A DNA stretch of 10,549 bases. Source: Myxococcales bacterium (GTDB lineage Bacteria; Myxococcota; Polyangia; Fen-1088). Positions 1 to 6,284 of the stretch are shown here, piece by piece; the first letter of the stretch is position 1; each line of letters opens with the position of its first letter. Location: the NCBI GenBank assembly GCA_003157315.1, contig PMJE01000191.1, forward strand, positions 2,310 to 12,858, in the 5' to 3' direction. The notes beneath the pieces were generated by a model, which saw only the letters and a program-made list of their open reading frames with translations, did no database searches and had not been told where the DNA came from. A program made the translations under genes and the position numbers.

Positions 1-129
1 TACGACGTCATCACCGACGAACAGAGCATGCTAGAAAACTACCGGGCCGAGTTCGGCAAGATCATCAACAAGGAATCCTTCGATGCCCTTCTCAAGCGCA
101 TGAAGAAGAAGTTGGAAGAAAAGGAATGA
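1..129 (+). CDS. C-terminal fragment of an unrecognised protein
   Basis: An open frame runs from the first base of the window to a TGA at 127-129, giving the last 42 residues of a protein whose start lies outside. The visible tail is strongly charged and probably helical. It ends in a lysine/glutamate-rich stretch (KRMKKKLEEKE), which could be a short coiled coil or a flexible cytoplasmic tail. There is no signal peptide, membrane segment or known motif in the visible part, so I cannot assign a family. Codon choice (mostly C or G in the third position) matches its neighbours. The next + strand gene starts 46 bases later, so the two may be co-transcribed; I see no terminator between them. Confidence 0.6.
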   Translation, partial: YDVITDEQSMLENYRAEFGKIINKESFDALLKRMKKKLEEKE

Positions 130-175
130 GGAACAGAACCGCGTCGATGGGATCAACTGACGGCGCGCGCCGAAT

Positions 176-1243
176 GTGACAAACTGGGGCCGTCTCGTGC
201 GCAGGTCCACACTATTTCCTCTGCTTCTCGCTTCGCTCAGCGCCCAGGCTGCGCTCGCGCAGTCCAAGACCCAGACTGACAGCCCGTCCGCGCCAAATGG
301 CAAGAACCCGGCCGCGCGCACCGGGTCAGTCCCAGGTGCCGGCGAGCGCGCAGGTGATCCGACCGCGCCCCCAGCAAAGGCGCCGGACCCAGCTCCAGCC
401 CCACCGCCGGAGCCCCTACCTGCTTCGCCGCCGAAGGCCCTGGTGCCCCCGGCCGCGCCCGTCGGACCGCCACCGGCAGGCGGACTCGTCCCTCCTGGGT
501 CGACCTTGCCCCTGATTCCCGTTCACCCAGACCAGTACCCAACCACCGCGCGCGTCGCGATAACCGAATTCCAGGTGACCGGCGAGGACGCCTCGCGTGC
601 CCTGGCCATGAGTCTGCAGGATGGCTTCGTGGTGGGCCTCAACCGCGCAGCGCCTATCTACGCCCTCGATTCGGTCGATGTCGCTCGCTACGTAGACATC
701 TTCCCTGAGCTGCAGAAGTGCGAAGGCTCGATCTGCATCAAGCGTCTGGGCCAGATGCTGGACGTCAGCCACATCCTGCGCGTCACCGTCGCGGTGACCG
801 GAAACAGCTACGACATGACCGCACGTCTTTTCAGCACTGAAGGTCAATCGCCCGCGGACGTGCCCATCGACACGCAAACCCGCTTCTGCCCCGTGTGCAC
901 GGTCGACGAAGCCCGGCAGAAGATCATCCAGCTTGGTGACGCCATCAAGGCTCCGGTCGAACTTTGGCTGGCCCAGCAACGCCCGCCACCACCACCACCA
1001 CCGCCACCCTCATCCTGGCGCCGTCCCATGGCTGCCACCGGCATCGCGCTGGGCTTCGCCACCATCGTCGCGGGAGGCGCGGTGCTGGCCAATTCCGGCA
1101 ACGGCAGCAAGAAATGGCCAGCCGTGGCCGGTGTCCTGATCGGGATCGGTGCCAGCGTGGCCGCGGTCAGTTGCTACGTGCTGATCGCGCCGGCTGATAC
1201 CCCGAAGTCCGTCCCCAAGATCGCTGTGGGCGGAACCTTTTAG
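176..1243 (+). CDS. Secreted proline-rich protein with two C-terminal membrane segments, function unknown
   Basis: 355 residues from a GTG at 176. An in-frame TGA at 158 rules out a longer start, and the ATG at 174 is in another frame and stops at once. A second GTG at 197 would give a more compact signal peptide (MRRSTLFPLLLASLSAQAALA); cleavage is likely after residue 28 either way. Order of parts: signal peptide; Pro/Ala-rich linker (about 38-118); a globular domain (about 125-262) with two cysteine pairs (C182/C187 in CEGSIC and C238/C241 in FCPVC); nine prolines in a row (270-278); then two hydrophobic segments (about 285-305 and 316-337). The phrase 'LGQMLDVSHILRVTVAVTG' resembles periplasmic domains common in myxobacterial envelope proteins, where a conserved C-x(n)-C precedes a beta-rich half. 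That resemblance is from memory and gives no function. The TAG stop overlaps the edge of the palindrome that follows. Confidence 0.8.
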   Translation: MTNWGRLVRRSTLFPLLLASLSAQAALAQSKTQTDSPSAPNGKNPAARTGSVPGAGERAGDPTAPPAKAPDPAPAPPPEPLPASPPKALVPPAAPVGPPPAGGLVPPGSTLPLIPVHPDQYPTTARVAITEFQVTGEDASRALAMSLQDGFVVGLNRAAPIYALDSVDVARYVDIFPELQKCEGSICIKRLGQMLDVSHILRVTVAVTGNSYDMTARLFSTEGQSPADVPIDTQTRFCPVCTVDEARQKIIQLGDAIKAPVELWLAQQRPPPPPPPPPSSWRRPMAATGIALGFATIVAGGAVLANSGNGSKKWPAVAGVLIGIGASVAAVSCYVLIAPADTPKSVPKIAVGGTF

Positions 1244-1400
1244 GGCTCGTCCGGAAATTAGTGATACGAGTTCGGCGACGAGGCGCCCGGCTGGCGAGGC
1301 GCGAGGAGGAGGAATACTCGACGTATTGCGACGACGAGCAACGAAGCCAGCCGGGATGGATCGGCGGCGAAATCGTATCGATCATTTCTGGACGAGCCCT
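1242..1400. repeat. 159-bp imperfect palindrome filling a convergent gene junction (MITE/REP-like or bidirectional terminator)
   Basis: The ends are an exact 11-bp inverted repeat (AGGGCTCGTCC at 1242-1252, GGACGAGCCCT at 1390-1400), extending to 16 of 17 bases. Complementarity resumes at matching distances: GATACGA (1263-1269) with TCGTATC (1373-1379), and CCCGGCTGGC (1286-1295) with GCCAGCCGGG (1346-1355). The centre is AATAC-TCGAC-GTATT (1313-1327). The innermost flanks differ (GAGGAGGAGG against GCGACGACGAG). The left end overlaps the TAG stop of the + gene (1241-1243) and the right end overlaps the TAA of aroA (1400-1402). If the ends are taken as GGGCTCG/CGAGCCC, a TTA lies directly outside each one, which could be a 3-bp target duplication. 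I see no second copy in this window. It encodes no convincing protein. Confidence 0.75.
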
Positions 1401-2767
1401 TAGGATACTGGCGCGCCCAGCACTTGCAGGAGCCGGGCAAAACTCGGGAAGGAGGTTGCGATGTCCTGGCTGGGCACCTCGGTTGCGTCGTCGGCGACCA
1501 ATCCCAGAATAGCGCCCGCCATGGCGATGCGGTGATCGCCGTCCGGCTGCACGCGGCCACCCAGCGAAGGGTTTCCCCCTGTGCCCGTGACAGAAAATCC
1601 GTCCGGGGCCTCACGAACCGTCATGCCAGCGCGCTGCAATTCGCGCGCGATGCAGGCGATACGGTCCGATTCCTTCACGCGCAGTTCGCGCAGATCGCAG
1701 AACTCGGTGGTGCCTTTGGCCATGGCCGCCGCTACCGCCAGCGCCGGAATCTCGTCGATGGACCGCAGGGCCAGCTCCCCCGCAACCGTGATGCCGCGCA
1801 GCGGTTTTCCGGCCCAGCGCGCGCGCACACTGCCAACCGGCTCGCCCATTGCCTGGCCGGTGGCCTTGATCTCGAGGTCAGCCCCCATCGCGACTAGGGC
1901 ATCGAGCACCCCGGTGCGGGTGGGGTTGAGCCCCAGGTTTTCCACCGTCACGTCGCTCTCCGGCACGATGAGCGCGGCGACCAGGAGAAACGCTGCAGAA
2001 GACAGGTCGCCCGGCACGCTCACCGGGCCCGCGCGCAGGCGGCCGTTCCATCCCGTGGGGTCCACCACCACACGCCGTTGTTCCGGCTCGGCACTCACCG
2101 GCGCGCCAAGGAAACCCAACATGCGCTCGCTGTGATCGCGGGACAGGCCCGGCTCGCTGATGACGGTTCGGCCGCTGGCCTGCAAACCAGCCAGAATCAA
2201 AGCGCTCTTGAGCTGCGCGCTCGCCACCGGAAGCTGGTACTCGATGCCCCGCAACGCCCCACCCCGCACCGTGAGAGGCGGAAACAGATCATTGCTATGG
2301 GAACCCTGAGAGGGGTCTTGCCGGCCGTCAATGGTAGCGCCCATGCGTCGCAAGGGCGTGGCCACCCGGGCCATCGGCCGGCGTGAAAGCGAGCGGTCGC
2401 CGGTCAGGGTGGACACGAACGGCCGGCCCGCCAGTAGCCCGCACAAGAGGCGCATGCTGGTGCCGGAATTCCCGCAATCGAGCGGGGCAGCAGCCTCGCC
2501 CAGCCCGGCGAAGCCAACCCCATCCACGCGCACGTCCGTACCCGCCTGCGCGATGGGCACGCCTAGCGCACGCAAAGCGGCCACGGTGCTGACGTTGTCG
2601 CCGCCCAGGCCCAGGCCACTGATCTCGACCGGGCCATCGGCGAGCGCGCCGAACAGCAGCGCACGATGCGAGATGGACTTGTCCCCAGGCACACTCACCG
2701 TGCCCCGGAGTGCGGGACTGCGGCTGACCTGCAACAGGGGCTCCGAACTCGAGTCTTGGTGTTTCAT
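1400..2767 (-). CDS. aroA: 3-phosphoshikimate 1-carboxyvinyltransferase (EPSP synthase), class II
   Basis: 455 residues from ATG 2767 to TAA. The enzyme joins phosphoenolpyruvate to shikimate 3-phosphate, the sixth step of the cytoplasmic shikimate pathway. Family residues are in place: PGDKSISHR (27-35), the PEP loop GNSGTS (99-104), SRRPM (128-132), SAQLK (183-187), S336-I-D-E with D338 as the likely catalytic acid, RVKESDR (363-369) and DHRIAMA (411-417). Four class II signatures as I remember them are all present: GDKS, R210-D-H-S-E, S183-A-Q-L-K and N281-P-T-R; the C-terminal ATSFPSF also fits class II. The PEP-loop glycine (G102, E. coli G96) is kept, not the alanine of the CP4-type glyphosate-tolerant enzyme. 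The ATG overlaps the stop of the upstream lipoprotein gene as ATGA (2764-2767), so translation is probably coupled. The stop lies in the edge of the palindrome, which may end the transcript. Confidence 0.97.
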   Translation of the reverse strand: MKHQDSSSEPLLQVSRSPALRGTVSVPGDKSISHRALLFGALADGPVEISGLGLGGDNVSTVAALRALGVPIAQAGTDVRVDGVGFAGLGEAAAPLDCGNSGTSMRLLCGLLAGRPFVSTLTGDRSLSRRPMARVATPLRRMGATIDGRQDPSQGSHSNDLFPPLTVRGGALRGIEYQLPVASAQLKSALILAGLQASGRTVISEPGLSRDHSERMLGFLGAPVSAEPEQRRVVVDPTGWNGRLRAGPVSVPGDLSSAAFLLVAALIVPESDVTVENLGLNPTRTGVLDALVAMGADLEIKATGQAMGEPVGSVRARWAGKPLRGITVAGELALRSIDEIPALAVAAAMAKGTTEFCDLRELRVKESDRIACIARELQRAGMTVREAPDGFSVTGTGGNPSLGGRVQPDGDHRIAMAGAILGLVADDATEVPSQDIATSFPSFARLLQVLGAPVS

Positions 2768-3819
2768 CGAGTGTTTCCTTGCGAAGCTTCCTCGCCCTTG
2801 CCCGCCATGCTGGCACGACGGCGCGCAAGCTCGGCCGCCACCAGCGCCATGCGGTCAGCGATCTCCGCGCGCTGATCCTCGGGAATGCTCAGCCTTGCTT
2901 CCACTCGGTTCTCGCGGGTTGCAAAGCGGACGCCGTCCAGGATGGGCTGCAGGCCCAGGACGAAAACCAACGGCCGGGTGCGCAGTTCGCGCAGCGCCGC
3001 GGACACACGGGCGGCCAGGTCCAGCGCCTGCTGGTGGGTGGACACCAGCCCGACCAGGGCCACATCCAGATCGCTGCCCAGGTCGAGGCGCGCCCCGACT
3101 TGTTCCAGCGTCCCGCCCTCGCCCATATCAGCCTCAAGCTGTGCGCGCATGGTCGGATTGACCCGCACGGCGACAGCCAGCGCCGGCGGCCGCCGCGACG
3201 GGCCCCTGCTCTCACGTAGCGTGGCCTCCAGAGCGGACAACCACGACTCGCTGGCCGCACTGCGGGCCAGGCCAAACCCACAGTCGATGCTGGCACGAAC
3301 CGCCACCAGCGGACCGGACACCACGGTTCGCTTGGTAAGAAAAGCCAGCGCCTCCTCGCCCTCGGCCAGCACCCCGACGCCCCGGTAGTCGGACGCCGCG
3401 GCCTGGGGATGTTGGCCCCGGAAGGCCGCGCTCAGACGCTCGCGATCCATGCGCCCCTGTGCCACCAGGATGCTCGCACCCTCGCGCAAAGGCGGAACTG
3501 TCGCGTAGAGGAGATGGTCCACATCGTCGATCTCGTCAAACCCGCGCGACGCAGCCCGAGCCGCGCGCTCCTCCGGAGCCGTCTTGGTCAACGCCGCCTT
3601 GGTCCAAGCTGATTCGCGGAGCTGAGTCATGTCCGCCCAAACCAGAAGCTCTGCCTCGGCAGGCGCCAGCGCCCAAAGATCGTCGTCGTCGGCAGCGCTA
3701 CGCGTGGCTGCCGGAACCACCGACGGTCCTGGCAAAGCCGGGCTGGCGCAGGATGCGACCAGCAAAGCGCCAATCGCGCCAAGCAAGACACCCGTGGAAC
3801 GCAGTATGCCCACCCTCAC
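2764..3819 (-). CDS. Predicted lipoprotein of unknown function between tyrA and aroA
   Basis: 351 residues from a GTG at 3819, which overlaps the tyrA TGA by 4 bp (GTGA). A second GTG at 3813 is possible. The longer frame to 3981 is rejected because the extra 54 residues lie inside tyrA and read as Gly/Ala/Arg-rich shadow. From 3819 the N-terminus is a textbook lipoprotein signal: MRVGILR, a hydrophobic core, then the lipobox V-A-S-C24. An acidic linker (DDDD, 44-47) follows, then a soluble domain with alternating strands and helices, including 'AEAELLVWADMTQLRES' (55-70) and 'ILDGVRFATRENRVEARLSI' near the end. The C-terminus is a charged helix. I recognise no enzyme motif. It resembles, from memory, hypothetical envelope proteins of Myxococcota. 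Expected location: an envelope membrane, facing the periplasm. The 4-bp overlaps on both sides make it a core member of the tyrA-aroA transcript. Confidence 0.8.
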   Translation of the reverse strand: MRVGILRSTGVLLGAIGALLVASCASPALPGPSVVPAATRSAADDDDLWALAPAEAELLVWADMTQLRESAWTKAALTKTAPEERAARAASRGFDEIDDVDHLLYATVPPLREGASILVAQGRMDRERLSAAFRGQHPQAAASDYRGVGVLAEGEEALAFLTKRTVVSGPLVAVRASIDCGFGLARSAASESWLSALEATLRESRGPSRRPPALAVAVRVNPTMRAQLEADMGEGGTLEQVGARLDLGSDLDVALVGLVSTHQQALDLAARVSAALRELRTRPLVFVLGLQPILDGVRFATRENRVEARLSIPEDQRAEIADRMALVAAELARRRASMAGKGEEASQGNTR

Positions 3820-4691
3820 TTCACCAGTCGCTGGCGGCAGGCCTGCCCGAGGGCCAGCGCCGCTTCCAGCGCGGTTGCATCCCCGGCCGCCATGGCTGTG
3901 CCGATGCTGCGCACCCGCTCTTCCAATTGATGCACCAGCGGCAGCAGATGCTCCCGGTTGGCGAGGAGAATATCCCGCCACACCTGCGGGCTGGACGCGG
4001 CGATGCGAATCGTATCGCGCAGGCTGGTGAAGGGCCTGCCGGCTAGGGCATTCGACTCGACCAACGGGAGCGCATTGGCAAGGCTAGCCGCCAAGGCATA
4101 GGCGGCCACATGGGGCAAGTGGCTCACCGCCGCCATCAGGCGATCGTGCAACGACGGCTCGATGGACGCCACCTGGCAGCCAAGACCCTGCCAGAACTGG
4201 GCCGCCGCCCTTGTCGCCGCAGAGCTGGTGTGCTCAGTCGGACACAAGAAGCACACCCGACCCGCGAAAATTTCGGGGTCGGCGGCTGCCACGCCCACAT
4301 ACTCGGCTCCGGCCATCGGATGACATCCCACGAACCGTCCTCCGGGTAACGCCGCATCGGCCTCCACCACGACCGGCTGCTTGACGCTGCCGACGTCGAT
4401 GACCGTCGTGGTGGGCGCCAGCCTCCCGGCGATGCGACGGACGAGTCCCACCAGGCTCAGCACCGGCGCGGCCAGCAAGACCAACGACGCTCCCTCGGCT
4501 GCGGCTTCGGCACTCTCCGCCATATCGTCGACCACGCCGCGTGCGCGAGCCAACCGTCCAGCTTGGGAGTCGACATCGTAGCCCATCACCTGGCCGACCA
4601 GTCCAGCCCGTCGTGCGGCCAGGGCAGCAGAGCCCCCGATGTAGCCGACACCGATGAGCGCCAAGCGAGAAAATGGAACGTTGGAATCCAC
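3816..4691 (-). CDS. tyrA: Prephenate dehydrogenase (TyrA family, no ACT domain)
   Basis: 291 residues from GTG 4691 to TGA. It oxidises prephenate (or arogenate) with NAD(P)+ on the route to tyrosine, in the cytoplasm. The N-terminal Rossmann fold shows ALIGVGYIGGS with G14-x-G16-x-x-G19, and D39 at the end of the second strand, which favours NAD+. Next come IDVGSVKQ (98-105), GCHPMAGAEYVG (122-133) with conserved H124, and the helical dimer domain with SHLPH (190-194; H191 fits the catalytic His), then the Arg-rich SLRDTIRIA (223-231). The family usually has G-[ST]-E-x-x-G where this one has G-A-E-Y-V-G, a mild variation. The protein ends after the dimer domain, so there is no ACT regulatory domain and no chorismate mutase fusion. 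No strong Shine-Dalgarno is visible; the start is set by the Rossmann motif lying close to the N-terminus. The stop overlaps the next gene's GTG. Confidence 0.95.
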   Translation of the reverse strand: MDSNVPFSRLALIGVGYIGGSAALAARRAGLVGQVMGYDVDSQAGRLARARGVVDDMAESAEAAAEGASLVLLAAPVLSLVGLVRRIAGRLAPTTTVIDVGSVKQPVVVEADAALPGGRFVGCHPMAGAEYVGVAAADPEIFAGRVCFLCPTEHTSSAATRAAAQFWQGLGCQVASIEPSLHDRLMAAVSHLPHVAAYALAASLANALPLVESNALAGRPFTSLRDTIRIAASSPQVWRDILLANREHLLPLVHQLEERVRSIGTAMAAGDATALEAALALGQACRQRLVK

Positions 4692-4736
4692 GCAGCAGGA
4701 ACACTACCAGGTTATGCGGCCCAAGTCGGCGTGTCT

Positions 4737-4764
4737 GAGACCCGCCGAATCGTAGGCGGATCTC
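4737..4764 (-). promoter_or_regulatory. 10-bp stem-loop ahead of tyrA
   Basis: On the minus strand, GAGATCCGCC, an 8-base loop and GGCGGGTCTC can form a 10-bp stem; the single DNA mismatch becomes a G-U pair in that RNA. It lies in the 79-bp gap between the glutaredoxin lipoprotein gene and tyrA. No T-run follows, so a classical intrinsic terminator is unlikely. It could be an mRNA processing or stability element, or a leader structure of the tyrA transcript. No clear promoter is visible in the gap. Confidence 0.4.
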
Positions 4765-4770
4765 CGAGCC

Positions 4771-5544
4771 TCAGGTGGCATCGCCCAACAGCGCCTCCAG
4801 TCGAGTTCGGTCGAAGCCAACCAGCAAACGACCGCGCACGTCGATGATGGGCACGCGGTCGGCTGGGATTCCCAGGCGCGCGGCCTTGTGTTGCAACTCG
4901 CGCGCGGCGGATTGATCGTTTTCGATGTCCTTGTAGGCGAAAGGAATGTGCTTGGATGCCAGGTACTGGCGCGCCGCCTTGCAGGCCCCGCACCAGGGCG
5001 TACCGTACAGGATGACGACCGGCGAGTCGCCTGCCCCTGTGAGCCCAGCGTCCGGCCCGGCTTCCTCGGGTTCTTCGGGCAGGACCGGGCCGTGCGGGCC
5101 GGCGAGCGCGCTGGAATCGCCCGGCGGCAACTGCGCCAACGCCCCGGTCTCGAATGCCTCGCGGGACATGGCCCGTGCCCGCGCTTTGCCGTTGGCAAGC
5201 ACCTCGCGCAGGTCCACGACGTAGACCATGGAAGTATCCTGCCGCTCGGCCACGCCCTTGGCCGGGTCGATGACCCGCACTAGACGCCGGGCAACCTCGG
5301 GTACTGAATCGGGCTTGTCGGTCGTGGCAAAGTTACCGTTGGGCTCGACGTGGGTGAAGAGCAACCCCGAAGAATCCTTGCTCACGTCGAACGCTGGCAA
5401 CTCGGCCCGCGCAGTAGGTGGTGGAGCCGGCGGCGCGCCCTTCCTGCACCCGCCGGCCAGCGCAAGCACCACCAGCAAGAACAACCTTTGAGCGCGCGAA
5501 TCTGAGCGCCATCTCCGCATCGTCTTGTCGCTTTCAACTCGCAT
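4771..5544 (-). CDS. Predicted lipoprotein with C-terminal glutaredoxin-like domain
   Basis: 257 residues from ATG 5544, 8 bases after the upstream stop. An ATG at 5520 would give 249 residues and a tighter signal peptide (MRRWRSDSRAQRLFLLVVLALAGGC), so it is a good alternative. The lipobox is L-A-G-G-C33 (C25 from the inner start), followed by a Pro/Ala linker. Residues about 52-135 form a separate domain I do not recognise, with 'RQDTSMVYVVDLREVLANGKA'-type strands; an acidic Pro/Glu linker (about 150-172) follows. Residues about 174-254 are a glutaredoxin fold: VVILYGTPWCGACK with C185-x-x-C188, KDIEND, the cis-proline loop R-V-P232-I-I-D, and a final LVGFDRTRLEALL helix. Such domains exchange or reduce disulfides. 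Glutathione-type glutaredoxins normally act in the cytoplasm, so a membrane-anchored form facing the periplasm suggests a thiol redox partner of envelope proteins. Motif and fold are clear; substrate is unknown. Confidence 0.88.
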   Translation of the reverse strand: MRVESDKTMRRWRSDSRAQRLFLLVVLALAGGCRKGAPPAPPPTARAELPAFDVSKDSSGLLFTHVEPNGNFATTDKPDSVPEVARRLVRVIDPAKGVAERQDTSMVYVVDLREVLANGKARARAMSREAFETGALAQLPPGDSSALAGPHGPVLPEEPEEAGPDAGLTGAGDSPVVILYGTPWCGACKAARQYLASKHIPFAYKDIENDQSAARELQHKAARLGIPADRVPIIDVRGRLLVGFDRTRLEALLGDAT

Positions 5545-5552
5545 CGCTACGA

Positions 5553-6140
5553 CTACTTCGCCTTGTGTTTCTTGCGACGGGGTGAATCTGGCAAAGTGGC
5601 GGTGGACATCTTGTCTACCGCCACGCTGACTGCCTGCTTGAGCGCGCTTGCCAGGGCTGTCTTCCTCAGGTTCTCCACGTCGCTTTCCATGCGTCGTTCG
5701 GAAAAGTCGCCGGTGAGCGAAGCCTCGCCGTCACCAGTGAAGTTGAGCTTGCCTCCTGGGTAGGTCGTGCCGTACACACCCAGCTTGACCTGGATGGCCA
5801 TCTGCCTGTCGCGTCTGCCCGGCGCAGGCGGCTTGATCTCCTGCTTGAAGTTCATGATGCGCAGGTTCACCTGGAATCCCCTCAATCCTCGCTTCTTCAT
5901 TTCCGCAAATGCGGCGGCCTCGCCCTCGGCGCCACCCAGGTCCTGGGTGAACTCGGACCGGGCCGATATCTCCTTTGCGAGGAGATCTTTTGCTAGCGGA
6001 ATAATTGTGTTATCTTCAGATGTTATATTACTTATAGTGAAGTAATACTTTGGCTTTGGCTGGTCCCCGCTGGCGCGACCGACGAAGCTGGTTGCCACGG
6101 TCAGCATTCCAGCCAAAGCAGCGACTCTTGGGATATGCAT
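5553..6140 (-). CDS. Small secreted basic-tailed protein, function unknown
   Basis: 195 residues from ATG 6140. A GGAGG sits 8 bases upstream on the minus strand, which decides this start over an in-frame extension to 6416 that would run through the divergent FHA gene. An N-terminal signal peptide is visible (MHIPRVAALAGMLTVATSFVGRASG, cleavage near residue 25). The mature part starts with K-Y-Y-F-T-I-S-N-I-T and has mixed strands, including VNLRIMNFKQEI (91-102) and MAIQVKLGVYGTTY (114-127). A helix at about 153-178 (NLRKTALASALKQAVSVAVDKM) follows, and the end is very basic (RRKKHKAK). I do not recognise the family; the layout is loosely like small periplasmic or outer-membrane-associated proteins. 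Codons 29-47 are unusually AT-rich. It is the first gene of the minus-strand run and its stop lies 8 bases before the next ATG, so it is probably in the same transcript. Confidence 0.8.
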   Translation of the reverse strand: MHIPRVAALAGMLTVATSFVGRASGDQPKPKYYFTISNITSEDNTIIPLAKDLLAKEISARSEFTQDLGGAEGEAAAFAEMKKRGLRGFQVNLRIMNFKQEIKPPAPGRRDRQMAIQVKLGVYGTTYPGGKLNFTGDGEASLTGDFSERRMESDVENLRKTALASALKQAVSVAVDKMSTATLPDSPRRKKHKAK

Positions 6141-6284
6141 GGTCACGCCCTCCATTTGGGTTGTTGTTGATTGCGGCCAGCATTGGCTGCGCCCCATTCC
6201 ACCACAGACTGAGCCGACGCGGAAGTCGGCAATAGCGCGACGACCTGAGTGGACAAGCAGCGCGTTTTTGCTTAGCGTGATCTC
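6141..6284. promoter_or_regulatory. Divergent intergenic region with a perfect 6-bp hairpin
   Basis: This 144-bp gap between two divergent starts must hold the promoters for both the minus-strand run and the FHA gene. A perfect inverted repeat, GCCGAC (6213-6218) and GTCGGC (6225-6230) with a 6-base spacer, sits about midway and is a candidate operator or hairpin. The GGAGG at 6148-6152 (minus strand) is the ribosome binding site for the secreted-protein gene. No good Shine-Dalgarno precedes the FHA gene. I could not find convincing -35/-10 pairs in either direction. Confidence 0.45.

Noticed and set aside
416..979. 187-residue minus-strand frame
   Set aside because: Antisense to the secreted proline-rich protein, which has a signal peptide, ordered domains and membrane segments; the reverse frame has none.
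985..1014. Short CCA/CCG repeat as a possible functional microsatellite or CRISPR-like repeat
   Set aside because: It encodes a plain nine-proline run in frame; there are no spacers and no array structure.
1261..1512. 83-residue + strand frame starting in the palindrome
   Set aside because: It runs from the repeat into antisense aroA with no domain or ribosome binding site; the sequence is explained by the repeat and aroA.
2331..3161. 276-residue + strand frame across the aroA/lipoprotein junction
   Set aside because: Antisense to two well-supported genes; the translation is Arg/Pro-rich low-complexity with no recognisable domain.
3820..3981. Extra 54 residues at the N-terminus of the tyrA-aroA lipoprotein frame
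   Set aside because: They lie inside tyrA, are Gly/Ala/Arg-rich, and would bury the good lipoprotein signal that begins at GTG 3819.
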